NCBI GenBank assembly: GCA_958295665.1
Contig: OY282559.1
Coordinates: 266,328,057-266,392,056, forward strand
Direction of reading: 5' to 3'
Length of the DNA stretch: 64,000 bases
From: Tipula vernalis
Taxonomy: Eukaryota > Arthropoda > Insecta > Diptera > Tipulidae
In this document: positions 11,870 to 23,556 of the stretch, in pieces
Position numbering within the stretch: position 1 is the first letter of the stretch
Layout of the letters: every line of letters starts with the position of its first letter
Position numbers and translations under genes: made by a program
The notes under the pieces: generated by a model
Told to the model about the DNA's origin: nothing
Seen by the model: the letters and a program-made list of their open reading frames with translations, nothing else
Database searches by the model: none

Positions 11870-12560
11870 GGCAAAAAGCTTCAATCGATATACTAGCGAA
11901 GGTGAATTATTAGAAGAAGCAATAAACATTGGAGGCGGTTGTGGTCCGAACGAGATCCCATTTTTTATACTGAGAAACCACGCCGAACAATTTTCTCAAC
12001 CCCTGTGCAGATGTCTTCGACAGGTCAATCACTACAGAAATTTTTCATACTAAATGGAGAACCTCAAAGGCTACGTTCACCTTTGTGAATTAAGGAAAAG
12101 GAATGATGTCTCATGTTACAAAGGTATTACAGCCAGATCAAAGATCGATTAAATCAGGCAAATTTTTGGCGTTTTCTTATATGAAAAAAGCGAGCAAGTA
12201 TTTTTATAAGCTTTTGACCTTCTTGCACTATCAATTTTCCTAGTTTTAGTGGTCACGGACTGTAAATGTGGTTTGGTTATCTAGACCTTAGAAAGGTCTT
12301 AGATAATACTAAATTAATTAATCAATAATTAATTTTTTCAAAGAACCGTTTGAACAGGAGTTAAATAAATACACCTTAGGTTGTTGACCTGAAGAGGGCA
12401 TCATTACCAATTGATAAAGAAATCCGGTACGTCAACCAATGGCATTACCAATTTTTAACATTTTTTCGTACTAAAAGACGCGTAAATGTGTGGAAGAACC
12501 GAAATGTAGAGGACGCAGTACCATCCCATAAAAAACTTCAATACACAATTTGGAAGGGGA
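11870..12560 (+). pseudogene. Old LINE reverse transcriptase relic
   Basis: Plus-strand text GGGCGPNEIPFFILRNHAEQ matches the G-x-GPD-x-IP start of LINE RT domains. It is followed by PLCRCLRQ, then a W-x-x-S-K-A-T-F-like stretch and DVSCYKGITA (the D-V-x-N-Y-R-G-I block) in other frames. Beyond about 12250 only weak similarity (YLDLRKVLDNT for the YTDFSKAFD block) remains. Many stops and frame changes show a long-dead copy. Confidence 0.5.
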
Positions 12561-14855
12561 ATAGAACCCAAATAGCCCGGTTTGGCCGGTACATTACTCT
12601 AAAGTTGACAACCACAAATATACTTAGTTTCAAAAATATCTTTAGTAATTAAACTTAAACCACCTTTCTTTGTTTGATGAGGTCGACTTTGGAACCTTTG
12701 GAAGAAACAACAAAACCTTTGTAATATCTGCCATTTCGCGTTGTCTTATCATCTATCGAATTGGGTTCAAAAGAACCACCTACATTAGAGATTGTAGACA
12801 ATACTATCAACGGCAATAACCTCATTGGGTGGGTGAATAAAAGGCTTACAATGCTTTGGAATTACGTCATTTACCAAATATGTGGTTTTAGGAGGACATT
12901 TACATATTGTTCTTCAGCTATGTTAGATTCCAACTGGAAATGCAGTTGAAGTATGTCCATTCCATTAATCTCGCATTGATAGAACTAAAACCATCCAGAA
13001 ATAAATTTTGCAAGAAGATAGCTGATCGGAAATATGACCAAGATGCTGCTGGGAGTTGACTAATCTTTGAAGAACCCTTAGTGAAGGTTCTTACAACCAA
13101 AGTAATACAGAAATCCGCAGTATGCATACCTATAGGCATTATTAAAAATGACCGTTTTGAAATGGGTTGATTCAGAGCTCTTCGTTATCGTGCAGCTTCT
13201 GCCAAAGTTTCTAAAGATTCTCCTTGTAAAATTATTTTACTCTCAACCTTTTACCTATAAAAATTCATTTGAAAAAAAAAATCCCACAATTAATGTTTAT
13301 TGTCTCACAATTAATTAAATATAAAGAGCAACCACACACATATAGCACATAATATGTACATTAGATTTGACAAAGCCATTAACCTGACGTAAGAATAACG
13401 ATAATGGTTTTAGTCATACACATAAATGAAAACACAAAAGGTTATCAAGATTGAAATAATTGTCGAAATTAATGCGAACAATTAAGATTAATTTTGGGAA
13501 TATAAAGAAGAGATTGATTGATTCTTATCTAAATCGTCTCGTAAATATTTTTAGTGATATTAAAGTTATTTACATAACCATATACAGGATGATTATCTAA
13601 TTTAACCTCAAAAATTAAGTTTGGCTTCGTTTTTTGTAATCAATCGATCAAAATATGTGTGTGTATGTGTTTGCATTATGGGATGATTTTGAGAAGATTT
13701 TTACTAATCTATACACACACACATTTTATGGTGGAAATTGTATCCATTTAAATGATTGATGATTGGTAATATTTCAAATTCAGCTGTGTTGTGTGTCTGT
13801 GTGTTATCAAAAAAGTTTGGCTTTACGATTCGTTGATTATTTATTATCATCACAATGAATAAAATATGTATATTGGTTGAGTAACTAACAATGCCTGTAT
13901 GTAAGTGTAGCCCTGCTTGCATGTCTATCGGTTTACCTTTTAATAAACTGCAAAATTTTGTGGAACGCTTGATGTAAGCGCGATTATAAGCAAAATCAAG
14001 CCATACTGCATAAATACTTGTAAGCCTTTACACTTTTACGAAATAAATATTGGAACAAGACACAAAACGAAAACTCGGTTTTTAATAATTTAAAATAAAT
14101 TGGGAAAACAGGTTCCTGACTCATGGCAAGGATTTTATCTGGTGGAAAAATTGGGTTTTATTTGTATAACCGATGCACCTTAGTAAAATTCTCGATACAG
14201 ACGTAGTCTTCGACTGGCAAGAAACACTACCAAAACAAAAGGAAGGAAATTTGAAGTTCTAGTTCTAGGTAATACTTTTGGGGCCGAGGGAATGATGATC
14301 GTCCAGACAATCTTGGATTAAGGTAGTATATCTTCAAATTCTAAATCATTCGACATGGTCTCGACATGGATTTTTATGCCCAAAATACGTTTTGGTTAGC
14401 AATTGTGCTTACTCAATGTTCAGATGTCTAGGCTCAGTGCCGTGGAGATACCTAACAACAACTCGGATCTGGTGTTCTTTGGCAGATCAGTATTATCATA
14501 TATAAAGCAAGGCGTAATACAGCAACAAAGAAGGCGCTACTCGAATGGAAACAAGCAGAATAATATAACAGTAAAAGATTTCATTCAAGAATAAGAAACA
14601 CAAACGATGAATTCTGGGAAGAAGGTAGGTACAAGCAGCACCGGAACTACATCTTAACTTATGCAACTATATTTCAATACTAAAATTAGAACCAACGAAC
14701 CAGCTAAGAAGCAGCAAATTCCCCACCTGAGGCTAAATATATGAGAAGAGGATCACCTCTGTTTTACGTTGATTAACATTTCCTCCACAACTGTTGGCCC
14801 AATTAGAAAGAAGACCAAGCGCGCTTTGCATGCGATCTCTTAAGGTACAAGGATA
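12561..14855. other. No gene recognised; inverted GT/AC microsatellite
   Basis: Frames are short and unassigned. At 13652-13672 a TGTGTGTGTATGTG run is mirrored at 13710-13731 by ATACACACACACATTTTA, so the two can pair as a hairpin. Nothing else is supported. Confidence 0.5.
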
Positions 14856-14859
14856 CTTA

Positions 14860-15590
14860 CCAAGGACACCAATAGCATCATGATCCACATAAGCAACCAC
14901 CCTAAAACCTTACCCCTCCATGTCCAGTAACAGGTAATTTATGACCATGTTCCAAATTGGGGGGGGGGGGTGGGCGGGGTTGGGGATAAGACTCCACCTT
15001 GCAGTGCACCCACACCTACAAATCTGCTAACGGAGGATCCGCCCAGCTTAGCATGCATTTCAGCATCTGATCTATCCAGCCAACGAGCGATTCGTCCACA
15101 CCGGTTCAACTTTGCTAAAGGCACCTTCTATATCCACAAAGGTTACCAATGAGTATTCCTTAAATTCTAGGGAGTTCTCAGTAGGACAAATCAGAGTGTA
15201 GAGCGGTTTCTACGGATCTCCCTTTACAGTAAGCACGTTGAGATTTCGGCCACCTAGCCGGCTCAATAGAGCCTCCAATGTGAGCTTATATTTGTCTTTC
15301 TAATATTTTTAATAGAAAAGAACAAAAGCTTATATGCCTAAGGTCTTTGGGATGGCAGTGAGAGCTTTTTCCCATCTTAGGTACCAATATTACGTTTACC
15401 TCAGTCCATTTCCTAGGAATGTGACAAAGTTCCAGGCTGCCTCTGAAGATAACTTCCAGCCAGGGTAGATCAAAGTCAATGGGGTGCTGGTGCCATCAGG
15501 TCCAGCTAACTTACATGGCTTAAAGCTGTTAATTGCCCACAATAACTTCCCCCGGCTTATTACTCGACTTACAACGCCTGAACCGCCTGA
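14860..15590 (-). pseudogene. Old LINE reverse transcriptase relic (R1/LOA-like)
   Basis: Minus-strand reading from about 15520 gives WLEVIFRGSLELCHIPRKW, then VNVILVPKMGKSSHCHPKDL, then RHISFCSFLLKILERQ. Further on come RAYCKGRSVETALHS, GWIDQMLKCMLSWADPP and ALQGGVLSP. These are the successive RT blocks of R1/LOA/I-type LINEs (P-R-x-W, I-P-K-x-G-K, F-x-L-K-x-L-E-R, A-Y-x-x-G-x-S, G-C-P-Q-G-G-V-L-S-P). Numerous stops and frame changes are present. A G-tract (14959-14970) lies just after the GGVLSP block. Confidence 0.6.
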
Positions 15591-15727
15591 AATGTAAATT
15601 GTGGTATAATCAGTTCAGTCGCCGCGGCCTGATGAGAAGATTGATTTTTTCATAATCATAAGCTCATCAGTTCGAAACTGGATTGAATTCTCTTACAATC
15701 TTCGAAACATATTAAAAATCATTTAAT
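15591..15727 (+). repeat. tRNA-like/ribozyme-like repeat, copy 1
   Basis: A 137-bp unit that recurs at 16019-16160 in the same orientation. Its centre resembles the 3' half of a tRNA. There is a 5-bp stem TGATT/AATCA (15642-15646 with 15654-15658) closing a 7-nt loop TTTTCAT, then a short variable region, then CAG-TTCGAAA-CTG (15668-15680) like a T-arm and Pol III B box. The 5' part is a poor D-arm match. The same bases also spell a hammerhead-type core: GTC at 15618-15620, CTGATGAG at 15629-15636, CGAAAC at 15673-15678. It may be a SINE head or a small repeat of another kind. Confidence 0.7.
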
Positions 15728-16018
15728 TAAATAAATAGAATTAAGTCTATTAGTCGGTTTCGTTGAATTACTGTTTGTAAATACAAATATACTTCTCGTG
15801 TTAATCGAAACACAATTAAAATGGTCTAACCACCGGTAGCATATTAGAAATTACATGAATTAATTAACATTCAACAAAAAAATTAATGAAAAGTAAAAAA
15901 GTTAGCTTACACACAGAGCAGTGTGAATATCGTGAAGAAGAAATAAAATTGTAAGAGAATTCATCTGTATTAGTACGATTCGCTAGTACTTAAAGCACAG
16001 CACATTCTGTATATATAG

Positions 16019-16160
16019 AATGTAAATTGTGGTATAATCAGTCCAGTCGCCGCGGCCTGATGAGAAGATTGATTTTTTCATAATCATAAGCTCATCAGTT
16101 CGAAACTGGATTGAATTCTCTTACTCGTACAATCTTCGAAACATATTAAAAATCATTTAA
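16019..16160 (+). repeat. tRNA-like/ribozyme-like repeat, copy 2
   Basis: The second copy differs from copy 1 by few changes: C for T in the CAGTCCAGTC stretch and an extra TCGTAC before CAATCTTCGAAACA. The anticodon-like stem-loop is at 16070-16086 and the T-arm-like stretch at 16096-16108. TCCAGTC (16042-16048), CTGATGAG (16057-16064) and CGAAAC plus CTGGA (16101-16110) form the hammerhead-like arrangement. Here the outer stem is fully paired, whereas copy 1 needs a U-G pair. The copies start 428 bp apart. Confidence 0.7.
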
Positions 16161-16279
16161 ATATAATTTTAATGAATAAATTAAATATTTGTTCACAATT
16201 TTTTCTGGAACACAATAATTATGGATATTTTAATTCACATTAACGACAAGTATTATTGCTATCAAATTTTTTAAGAATA

Positions 16280-16621
16280 ATCTAAATTAATAGTATAATT
16301 TTTGTTTTCAGAATAATTAATTGTAATCCTATCTCTAACAACGAGTGTTGTGGCTGCTGGCCCAATGGAGGGACAACCGCCTCTTATCGGAGAATACGAC
16401 ACTTTATTACTGCTCTGGAAGAGTTGTGAATTATCCTTTTCTGTTTCACTCAATTGTGCTTGTTTATTCACCAATATGTCGTGGGATTGGTTAAAATAAT
16501 TGTAGTATAGCAATGGCTGGTCTCCCCCAGAATCCATGAGACCGACCTCCAAAGAGGGTGGATTTACCTGAGCAACAGGTGTACCACCTGTGGTATTAGT
16601 TTCCATATTTGTTTCGATCAT
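16280..16621 (-). CDS. Candidate host coding exon, product unknown
   Basis: A minus-strand frame of 116 codons starts with ATG at 16621 and runs MIETNMETNTTGGTPVAQV..., later LEVGLMDSGGDQPLLYYNYF and SYSPIRGGCPSIGPAATTLV. Composition is balanced and polar, unlike the surrounding AT-driven frames. The frame is not recognised as any transposon protein. GC content rises just upstream on the same strand (16630-16850), as for a 5' leader. The last 20 codons are AT-rich and could be intron read-through, although no good GT donor was found. There is no signal peptide or membrane segment. I do not recognise the gene; it could be the first coding exon of a host gene or chance. Confidence 0.35.
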
Positions 16622-16629
16622 TGCTCATT

Positions 16630-19480
16630 TATAGTGTACTGCACTCGCCTCTAGTATTTCGCCGATGCTTCACATCGTTGCCCGGGTGTTACCACGTGGA
16701 TGTACGAGTATATTAGGCACATTTGGTGGTTTCTACATAGTTGCAGCGTTGGAATATAGACCACGAGATACATGGCTATAGACGGTCAACCCCTACCCTA
16801 CTGAGACGCACCCCACCCCCACTTTTTTTACCACAGAAAACAACTGATCAGTTTTTTGTTAATTTTTTCGCTGCCGATTAGTTAAATAACTCATGCATAT
16901 TATTTAAATTAATGGATCGCGCATTTTTTACTAATAAGGAATAACAATGGGTAATGGGAGACTAATAAATTATATAATAGTACATACTACATACTGTAAT
17001 AAATTTTTATGACATTGGAGCCAAAGGTTTATGATGTACATATAATAAAAAGCAATAAACAGTCTAAATTTGTTTCTACTCATATAGCAATTTAGCCATT
17101 ATTTGTAAAATAATTAAAAATTATATACTGCTATCGAGAGAGCTCTTAATTTCATAAAATAAATAATTGCAAATTATTTCTAATTCCAAAATTTAGTATT
17201 TTGCTAGATAACCATTAAGATAAACTTAAGTGAACAGATGTTATTAATTATTTAACGTACAAATAAAATACCCAGGTTTTAATCTCACACTTAATTTATA
17301 AATATACAATATACCATCATCATCATCATTTCAAAAAGACGTAAACAATTAAAAGTAACTTTACTTTCTTTCTTTATTGTACGAGTGTATAATATTATAT
17401 CCAACATATACAGATAGACAGCACAAGCTGAAAAATGTGTAATAAATTTGCCATTTATTTGACTAAGACATTTAATTATTTTATGATAAATAATAATCAT
17501 TCTACTTAGAAATTCACCACCCATCTCATATACTCGTTAAACACCTCATTCCAGTATCTCATATGTACGTATGTATATATATATATATATATATATATTG
17601 AAGCAAGGTACACAAGGGAGTAGACGAACAATAAAAATAACAATAAATTTTATGAAATGAATATTAATTAGTAAAAATATAATTAAAAATTTCAATTAAC
17701 CTTTTATTTCAGTTCACAATGTTCAATCGACTTCAAATATAGTACTGTAGCAGTTACAGTTGAATACGATTACACATAATTTTAATTTTTAATGGTTGAA
17801 CGATTTTTTAAGTGTTTCCAACAAGTTTTTTGTTTTATCATTTCCTCGTTATTATTTTATAGTTTTTGGTTTCACCATTTCCAAAGGTATATTTAGAGTC
17901 TATATAGGTAGCTTATCTAAGTATATCTGTATTAAATAAACCAAATGACTCATTTAATAATAACGTGATGGTGTATAATGGAATAGAAGACCGCATTAGT
18001 TAACTTTATGTAGTAAAAATGTCATTGATTGATGATTTTGACAAAAAAAAATGATTTCAACGACTTTTGATTGATTGGGTTAGAGTAGAGCGGGTAAAGT
18101 TTGAATGGAAAATTGTGTAAGTACTCCTCAGATAAGATTATTTACTTGGTGAAATTTAATCGTAGTATTTGTACCCGAAACCGGTACGATGCATCGATTT
18201 ATGTTTAGGTGCCCATTATGCTTGAATCAAATCACAGGCAATTCAAAACCACCTTATTGTTAAACTTATAAGTGAATTGAGATTTCTAATAACTTGAAAA
18301 TAAAACGCCAGATTTAAAATTCGTTGGCAGTTTTTATTGCGTTTTGTATTTAATTCGGAAAACGTAAAGCCGAGAAGATTAAGAAAAGTTCAAAATGTTC
18401 AACCAAAAAAAAAATACAAATTTTTGTAATTTTCATAACATCTTCTTCGGTTTCAACTTCCGAAATGTTTTAAGCTTAATTATGTATATCAAAATTGAGT
18501 TTTGGTACATTTGTAAGAGGTAGTGGTTTCCTTTATTTTTGTTATGGTTAAATTTGGTTTCATTTGAAAATTTTTGAAACAAGAATTCGCTCACAATGTT
18601 ATAAATTTGATTATCGTGAAAGCCATGGCCATCAAAGCAATTTTCCATTTACTCAGGTGCAACTTGCAAGCTCATCTTGAAATTGGTCAACGAGTAGTTA
18701 CATTTAATCCAGAATGTATGTATTGCAGCTTTACTCGAAATAGCTCTATTAACTTTTATTGTTGCAAGAATAAAGCAGCATGTTCGAGTTTGGATTTAAA
18801 TTTTATTAATTTTAAAAGTTAAAAATATTTCAACTCCTTAATAGAAAAAGGCTTGGTGGTTTTTGTCATTTGAATTAGTTGATTGACATAAAATGAATGA
18901 ATGTTTAATTTTACAGGATAAAATCGAATCTCGAGCATTAATCTTAAAGAACCCATTCTCCAATATGGGACTTCTTAGTAGCAGTTCTGATTTTCGGATT
19001 TTGGGTTCTCAATTTTCTGAAGAGATTTTCTTAATTCTTCGAGATTAGATCGAGCCTGATTTCCTTAGTATTATGCAGGCAAGGTAAGAGATTACGGATT
19101 ATCCTAGATTTTTTAAGTTATTCTGTACTTCTAGGATTCTTCGATATCTTCGACTGGTATTGACGTTTGGTCAGTAGACAGATTGAAAAATTCAGCAAGC
19201 ATGGCCGCTATCTCTTTGACATTTGAGGTGCTGATATTGTTGAAGCTGATTAGCAGCCAAATAAGACTTGTACTTAAATTCGAAATATTGATTCCTCGCT
19301 GTGTTTAAAAGAACAATTTGTCTGTTTCCAAACTTAATTTCATCATTTTAGTGTAGGCCGAATACTTGGTGATATGTTGGAAATAGGCATATTGAGTTCA
19401 AAGCCCTGTAGTAAGATCTCATAAAATTGGTCGACATTTTCATTCACATTCTTTCCATCTAGTATCACTTCCCAATTCAT
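16630..19480. other. No gene recognised; (TA)n microsatellite inside
   Basis: The first 200 bp are less AT-rich and may be leader or promoter sequence for the candidate exon. The rest is AT-rich with no protein-like frame. A perfect (TA)n run lies at 17574-17598. Confidence 0.5.
17574..17598. repeat. (TA)n microsatellite
   Basis: About 12 uninterrupted TA units following GTACGTATG. It is a simple repeat only. Confidence 0.95.
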
Positions 19481-19490
19481 TGCTTCTAAA

Positions 19491-20301
19491 CAGGGTTTCG
19501 AACCGAACCCGAACCCGAACCTCGAACCCTCTCCGGTTCAAATATTTTTAGTAATTTTATCGAACCCGAACTCAACATTTCGCGGGTTCGATTCAACCGG
19601 GTTCCGGGTTGACAAAAAAAATCGCATGTCACTAGTATATTATTATCTTAATCCAACAATTTAGACAGCTGGGCTAACTTTGAACTAAACGTATAACAGG
19701 GGTTTACTGTTTATGAATCCTTCTCACGGGTCGACAAGGAGAAAAATATTATGGAATAGTGGGAAAACCATAAAATTGAAATTCCACTTTTATATGAAGC
19801 TGCAAAAGTTGTGTTAGCGATTCCTGCAACGCAAGTCAGTGTGCAACGGGCATTTTCGGCATTAAAGTTTATTTTAGCACCACTAAGAGTACACCTTCAA
19901 GAAGAATCATTAAGATATATCCTATTCGTCAAACTAAACGAAATGTTTTTAATGAAATAAATAAATATCGTCATCTCAGTATTTAAGTGATACAAACGCA
20001 TTTTTGTAATTTTGGGGTTAGAACTGCCATTTTACGTAAAAATGTACACTTGATCGTCAAATCAGTTTCCAACGTAGTTCTTAGACCACTTCGTCAGTCC
20101 AGTATTTAAGTAACACAAATGAATTTTAGTCAATTTGCAGTTAGGACCGTCACATTACATAATGGCAGACCTAACTTCGAAATGATCACCTGTGAAGTTT
20201 TATTTTTTTATCAACCCGAACCTGAACCCGAACCCAATTATTTTCTTGCTTTGAACTTGAACCCGAACCCAAACCCAAAATTTTGCGGGTTCGAAACCCT
20301 G
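19491..20301 (+). mobile_element. hAT element, internally deleted, with 8-bp TSD
   Basis: The left end CAGGGTTTCGAACC and right end GGTTCGAAACCCTG form a perfect 14-bp terminal inverted repeat. CTTCTAAA directly precedes the element (19483-19490) and directly follows it (20302-20309), a perfect 8-bp target duplication typical of hAT insertion. The unit is 811 bp, far short of an autonomous hAT, and keeps only the C-terminal end of the transposase. Both ends carry GAACCC-type arrays (19494-19530 and 20213-20280). It is a deletion derivative that would need transposase supplied elsewhere. Confidence 0.9.
19750..19960 (+). pseudogene. hAT transposase C-terminal fragment
   Basis: The plus-strand frame reads LLYEAAKVVLAIPATQVSVQ and RAFSALKFILAPLRVHL, ending RYILFVKLNE before TAA at 19958. 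This is the hAT C-terminal dimerisation region, with its characteristic P-A-T-x-x-S-V-x-R-x-F-S block. No start codon or N-terminal domains are present because of the internal deletion. The fragment itself has no stop before its end, which suggests the deletion derivative is not very old. Confidence 0.85.
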
Positions 20302-20309
20302 CTTCTAAA

Positions 20310-21139
20310 TAAACATGCAGGCCAGTATGATTTGTCTTCTTAAAGTTGTATTACATTTGTTCCAGATGTTCTGATTTCGGCATACAGTCAGTAGTGTCAA
20401 ATACAATATCCAAAGATTTATGGTTGATATCATGCAAAACTCATATAGCCATAGTTGGCATAGATAAAAAACCTCCAGCACTGAAATATGAGGAAGTGGC
20501 GTATAATCATATGTAATGCCATACACCTTTGGATAATCCTTTCACTTAGTTTCCACTTTCTGAATTTTTTTTAAAATTTATTTGTTTCTCTTTTGTGGAT
20601 CTCAATATCTGCTTTATAGACATTTTTTGCATTATCATTAAGATATGGATTTTTTATTTTAATCTTTAACTCTTCACACAGTGCACATACATCAATTTGC
20701 TTTCTACCAAACGATAAGCTAAAGTTTTCCTAGAAATATTTTAAGTAAAATTTTTGTTTTACTGGATGATCTGGATATTTTTGTCTGTATAATGCGTGCA
20801 TAATTTTCACAATGAGTTTTCATCTAAATAATAGGCTAATGCATCTTTAGAGACGTGGCTCAATGATGGAGTTAACTCTAATGAATTGTTTGATGACCGG
20901 TATTTGATACATCGCAATGATCGTGATCTAACAGTGAGTTGTTTACAAGATGGCGGCGAAGTGCTAATCGGTTTTATAAGCGTGATCTTCCGGTAATTCC
21001 TTTATCTGTTCCTTATTTTCCGTTTGAATGTTGTATTATTAAGATTTTATTGAATCAGTACCGATGTCTTTATACATATATGTGTAGTTTATTTTTCATA
21101 TCCTACTTACAACCACTTTCAATTATTTTTTGAATTTTT
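20310..21139. other. No gene recognised
   Basis: Short frames only. A GATGGCGGCGAAGTG stretch near 20949 is slightly GC-rich but has no recognisable context. Confidence 0.5.
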
Positions 21140-21916
21140 AGATGACTTCAATGGTAAACATAGCATCTCTAGTCGTGATATATTGCTGCTTGGGGATTTT
21201 AATTTAGGTTCTATTTATTGGGATATTAATGACTTAGAAGAACTGTTTCCTTCAAGATATGAAGGTCGATGTGCGGAGCTGCTCGTTAATTCTCTTAGCT
21301 ATTTGGATTCAACCCAAATAAATAATATTAAAAACTTTATGGTTAGAACGCTTGATTTAGTAATCACCAATAATGAGGCTCAGTTTCATATTTCCCAATC
21401 AGAAGATGCCTTATCCAAAGTTGATAAATTTCATCCACCCTTACTTATAAGCTTTACTGTTACATTAAAGAAGTTTCAAAAGAATCGATTAAGTGATGAG
21501 ATAAGTTTTCGTTCTATTAAGTATGATCGTCTTCGTAGTGACCTCGACCTAATAGACTGGGTCGGCTTATTACAGGGTCTGGGTGTTATTATTGTGTCGG
21601 TACATTTTATAGTCAAATTTTTGACATTATAAATAAAAATGCATCTTTGGTGATTGGGAATAGAACTACTGATTTTCCGTCATGGTATATGCCCTACTTG
21701 CGAAGAATGATCAAGAAAAAATCTAAGTTGTTGGTAAAATTCAAAACGTTTGCAACCAATATATATGATGATCCAATTCGCTTACTTCGTAAGGCAATTA
21801 AGATTGAAATCAAGATTGCTTACAAAAATTATTTAGGTATAGTTCAAAACTTCATCCAAAATTTTTTTGGAAGTTCAATAAAAACCTATCTACGAAATCA
21901 AAATTTCCGAGTGTAA
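21140..21916 (+). pseudogene. LINE endonuclease C-terminus and linker
   Basis: ILLLGDFNLGSIYWD contains the G-D-F-N motif of APE-like endonucleases. TLDLVITNN is the usual L-D-L-V-x-T/S block and VDKFHPPLLISF replaces the S-D-H-x-P motif. The expected H of SDH is displaced (D-K-F-H-P-P), suggesting loss of activity. After a frame change near 21600 the linker to RT follows (21647-21916), ending in a stop at about 21914. Confidence 0.75.
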
Positions 21917-21961
21917 TAATGACCTATTTAAATGATAGCTCTAGTGATGTAATTACTATTT

Positions 21962-23556
21962 GTGATTGGTCCATCAACGGATTCATCAAATAAATTAATT
22001 GACTTATGTAATAACTCAAATTTTCTATGCGGATATGATCATATTTCTGAAAGTGACGTTCTCCTGGTGCTTAATGGGCTAGACGCTAACAAAGGCAGTG
22101 GTCCCGATGGTTTACCTAGTAAATTTGTAATTGATACCGGTACATCTTTAGTCAGGATTTTAACAATTATTTTTAATAAGTCTTTAAACAGTGGCGTATT
22201 TCCCAAATTGTGGAAGACATCTTTTATTATTCCAATTTTTAAATCTGGTGAGACTGCAAATGTAATAAATTATCGGGGAATTTGCATAAGTAATGTGTTT
22301 GTTAAAATTTTTGAGAAGCTCATGTTTGAAATTTTATACAATGAAATGAGACATTCTATTATTCCATGTCAACATGGATTCGTTCCTGGGAAGTCCACAA
22401 TTTCAAACCTATTAGAGTTCACCAGCTTCTTATCAACTCAGTTAGACAACAGTGGCCAAGTGGATACTGTGTACACTGATTTTCAAAAAGCATTTGACAA
22501 AGTTGATCGTCAGTTACTTTTAACTAAACTGGATGCCTTAAATATAACCACTAAATTTAAAATCTGGTTGAAGTTATTTTTAATAGACGTATCGTTTATG
22601 TTAAATTTAATGGTGTTTGCTCTGATGAAATTATTCCCACTTCAGGTGTCCCTCAGGGCTCTATACTTGGTCCGTTATTATTTATATTATTTATTAATGA
22701 TATTGCGCTTAAATTAAAGAGTAACTGTCTCCTATATGCTGATGATCTTAAAATCTTTCCAACTATTCAATCTGAAAATGATTGATGTCTACTACAAGAA
22801 GATCTAGATTCATTAATCGAGTGGTGTGAGGTAAATAAACTAAATTTAAACATCTATAAATGTAATATTATCACAAATATACTAAAAAAAGAAAACCTAC
22901 ATTGTTTAGTTATAATCTAAAAAACATTGTAATACGCAGAGTTGAGTTCATTAAAGATTTAGGTGTTCTGATCGACTGTAAACTAACTTTTAATCCTCAC
23001 ATTGATAATATTTGTAGTATAGCTAATAGATTACTGGGATTTGTGTTACGTAGAATGTCAAGACTTCACTTCTGATCATACTATAATAACTTTATACAGT
23101 GCGCTAGTTAGGAGTCAAGTTGAGTATTGTACACAAATATGGAACCCCTTTTATGACTGTAACCGTATAAGAATTGAATCTATTCAACGCAGATTTATGA
23201 GACGTCTATTTAAGAGATTTCGATTAGATATCGTTCCTTTATACTACATAATACGACTACAAAAATTAAATTTAATGAGCTTAGAATCCTGCCGATTATA
23301 TTTAGATGAGTTGCTATTATATAAAATTGTAAATGGAATCGTCCATACCTCCTTCCTCTCAGAAGTTAATTTTTATATTCCCGCCAACAAATCTAGAAAT
23401 ACAAATTTGTTTAGAGCTGTAACTTCAGCAACAAATATTGGGCTGGCCTCGCCAGGCTACCGTCTAACGAGGAATCATGACTTCTTTTTTAGTGATGACA
23501 TCATGAATATTTTTAATATTCGGTTAATATATTTAAAAATTCTGTACGAAATATAA
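21962..23556 (+). pseudogene. LINE reverse transcriptase, frameshifted
   Basis: RT blocks in order are GLDANKGSGPDGLPSKF, FKSGETANVINYRGI, CQHGFVPGKSTISNLLEF and VYTDFQKAFDKVDRQLL. After a frameshift near 22600 come SGVPQGSILGPLLFILFIND and LLYADDLKIF (YADD at 22735-22746, catalytic Asp pair intact). A TGA follows about 36 bp later, then WCEVNKLNLNIYKC. The C-terminal segment is open at 23041-23556 (NPFYDCNRIRIESIQRRFMR). The family copies its RNA into the genome; this copy cannot make a full protein. Confidence 0.85.

Noticed and set aside
12761..13139. Small frames on both strands
   Set aside because: They have a protein-like feel in places but no block could be matched to a family; possibly more of the LINE relic upstream.
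15613..15686. Calling a definite hammerhead ribozyme gene
   Set aside because: Core bases and one stem fit, but the segment that would form helix I is only GCCGCGGC with a 2-nt loop, helix II pairs for just 3 bp, and a tRNA-like fold uses the same bases. It is kept only as a hypothesis.
20939..21133. 64-codon plus-strand frame before LINE copy A
   Set aside because: It has no similarity to LINE ORF1 or endonuclease; the recognisable element begins at about 21140.
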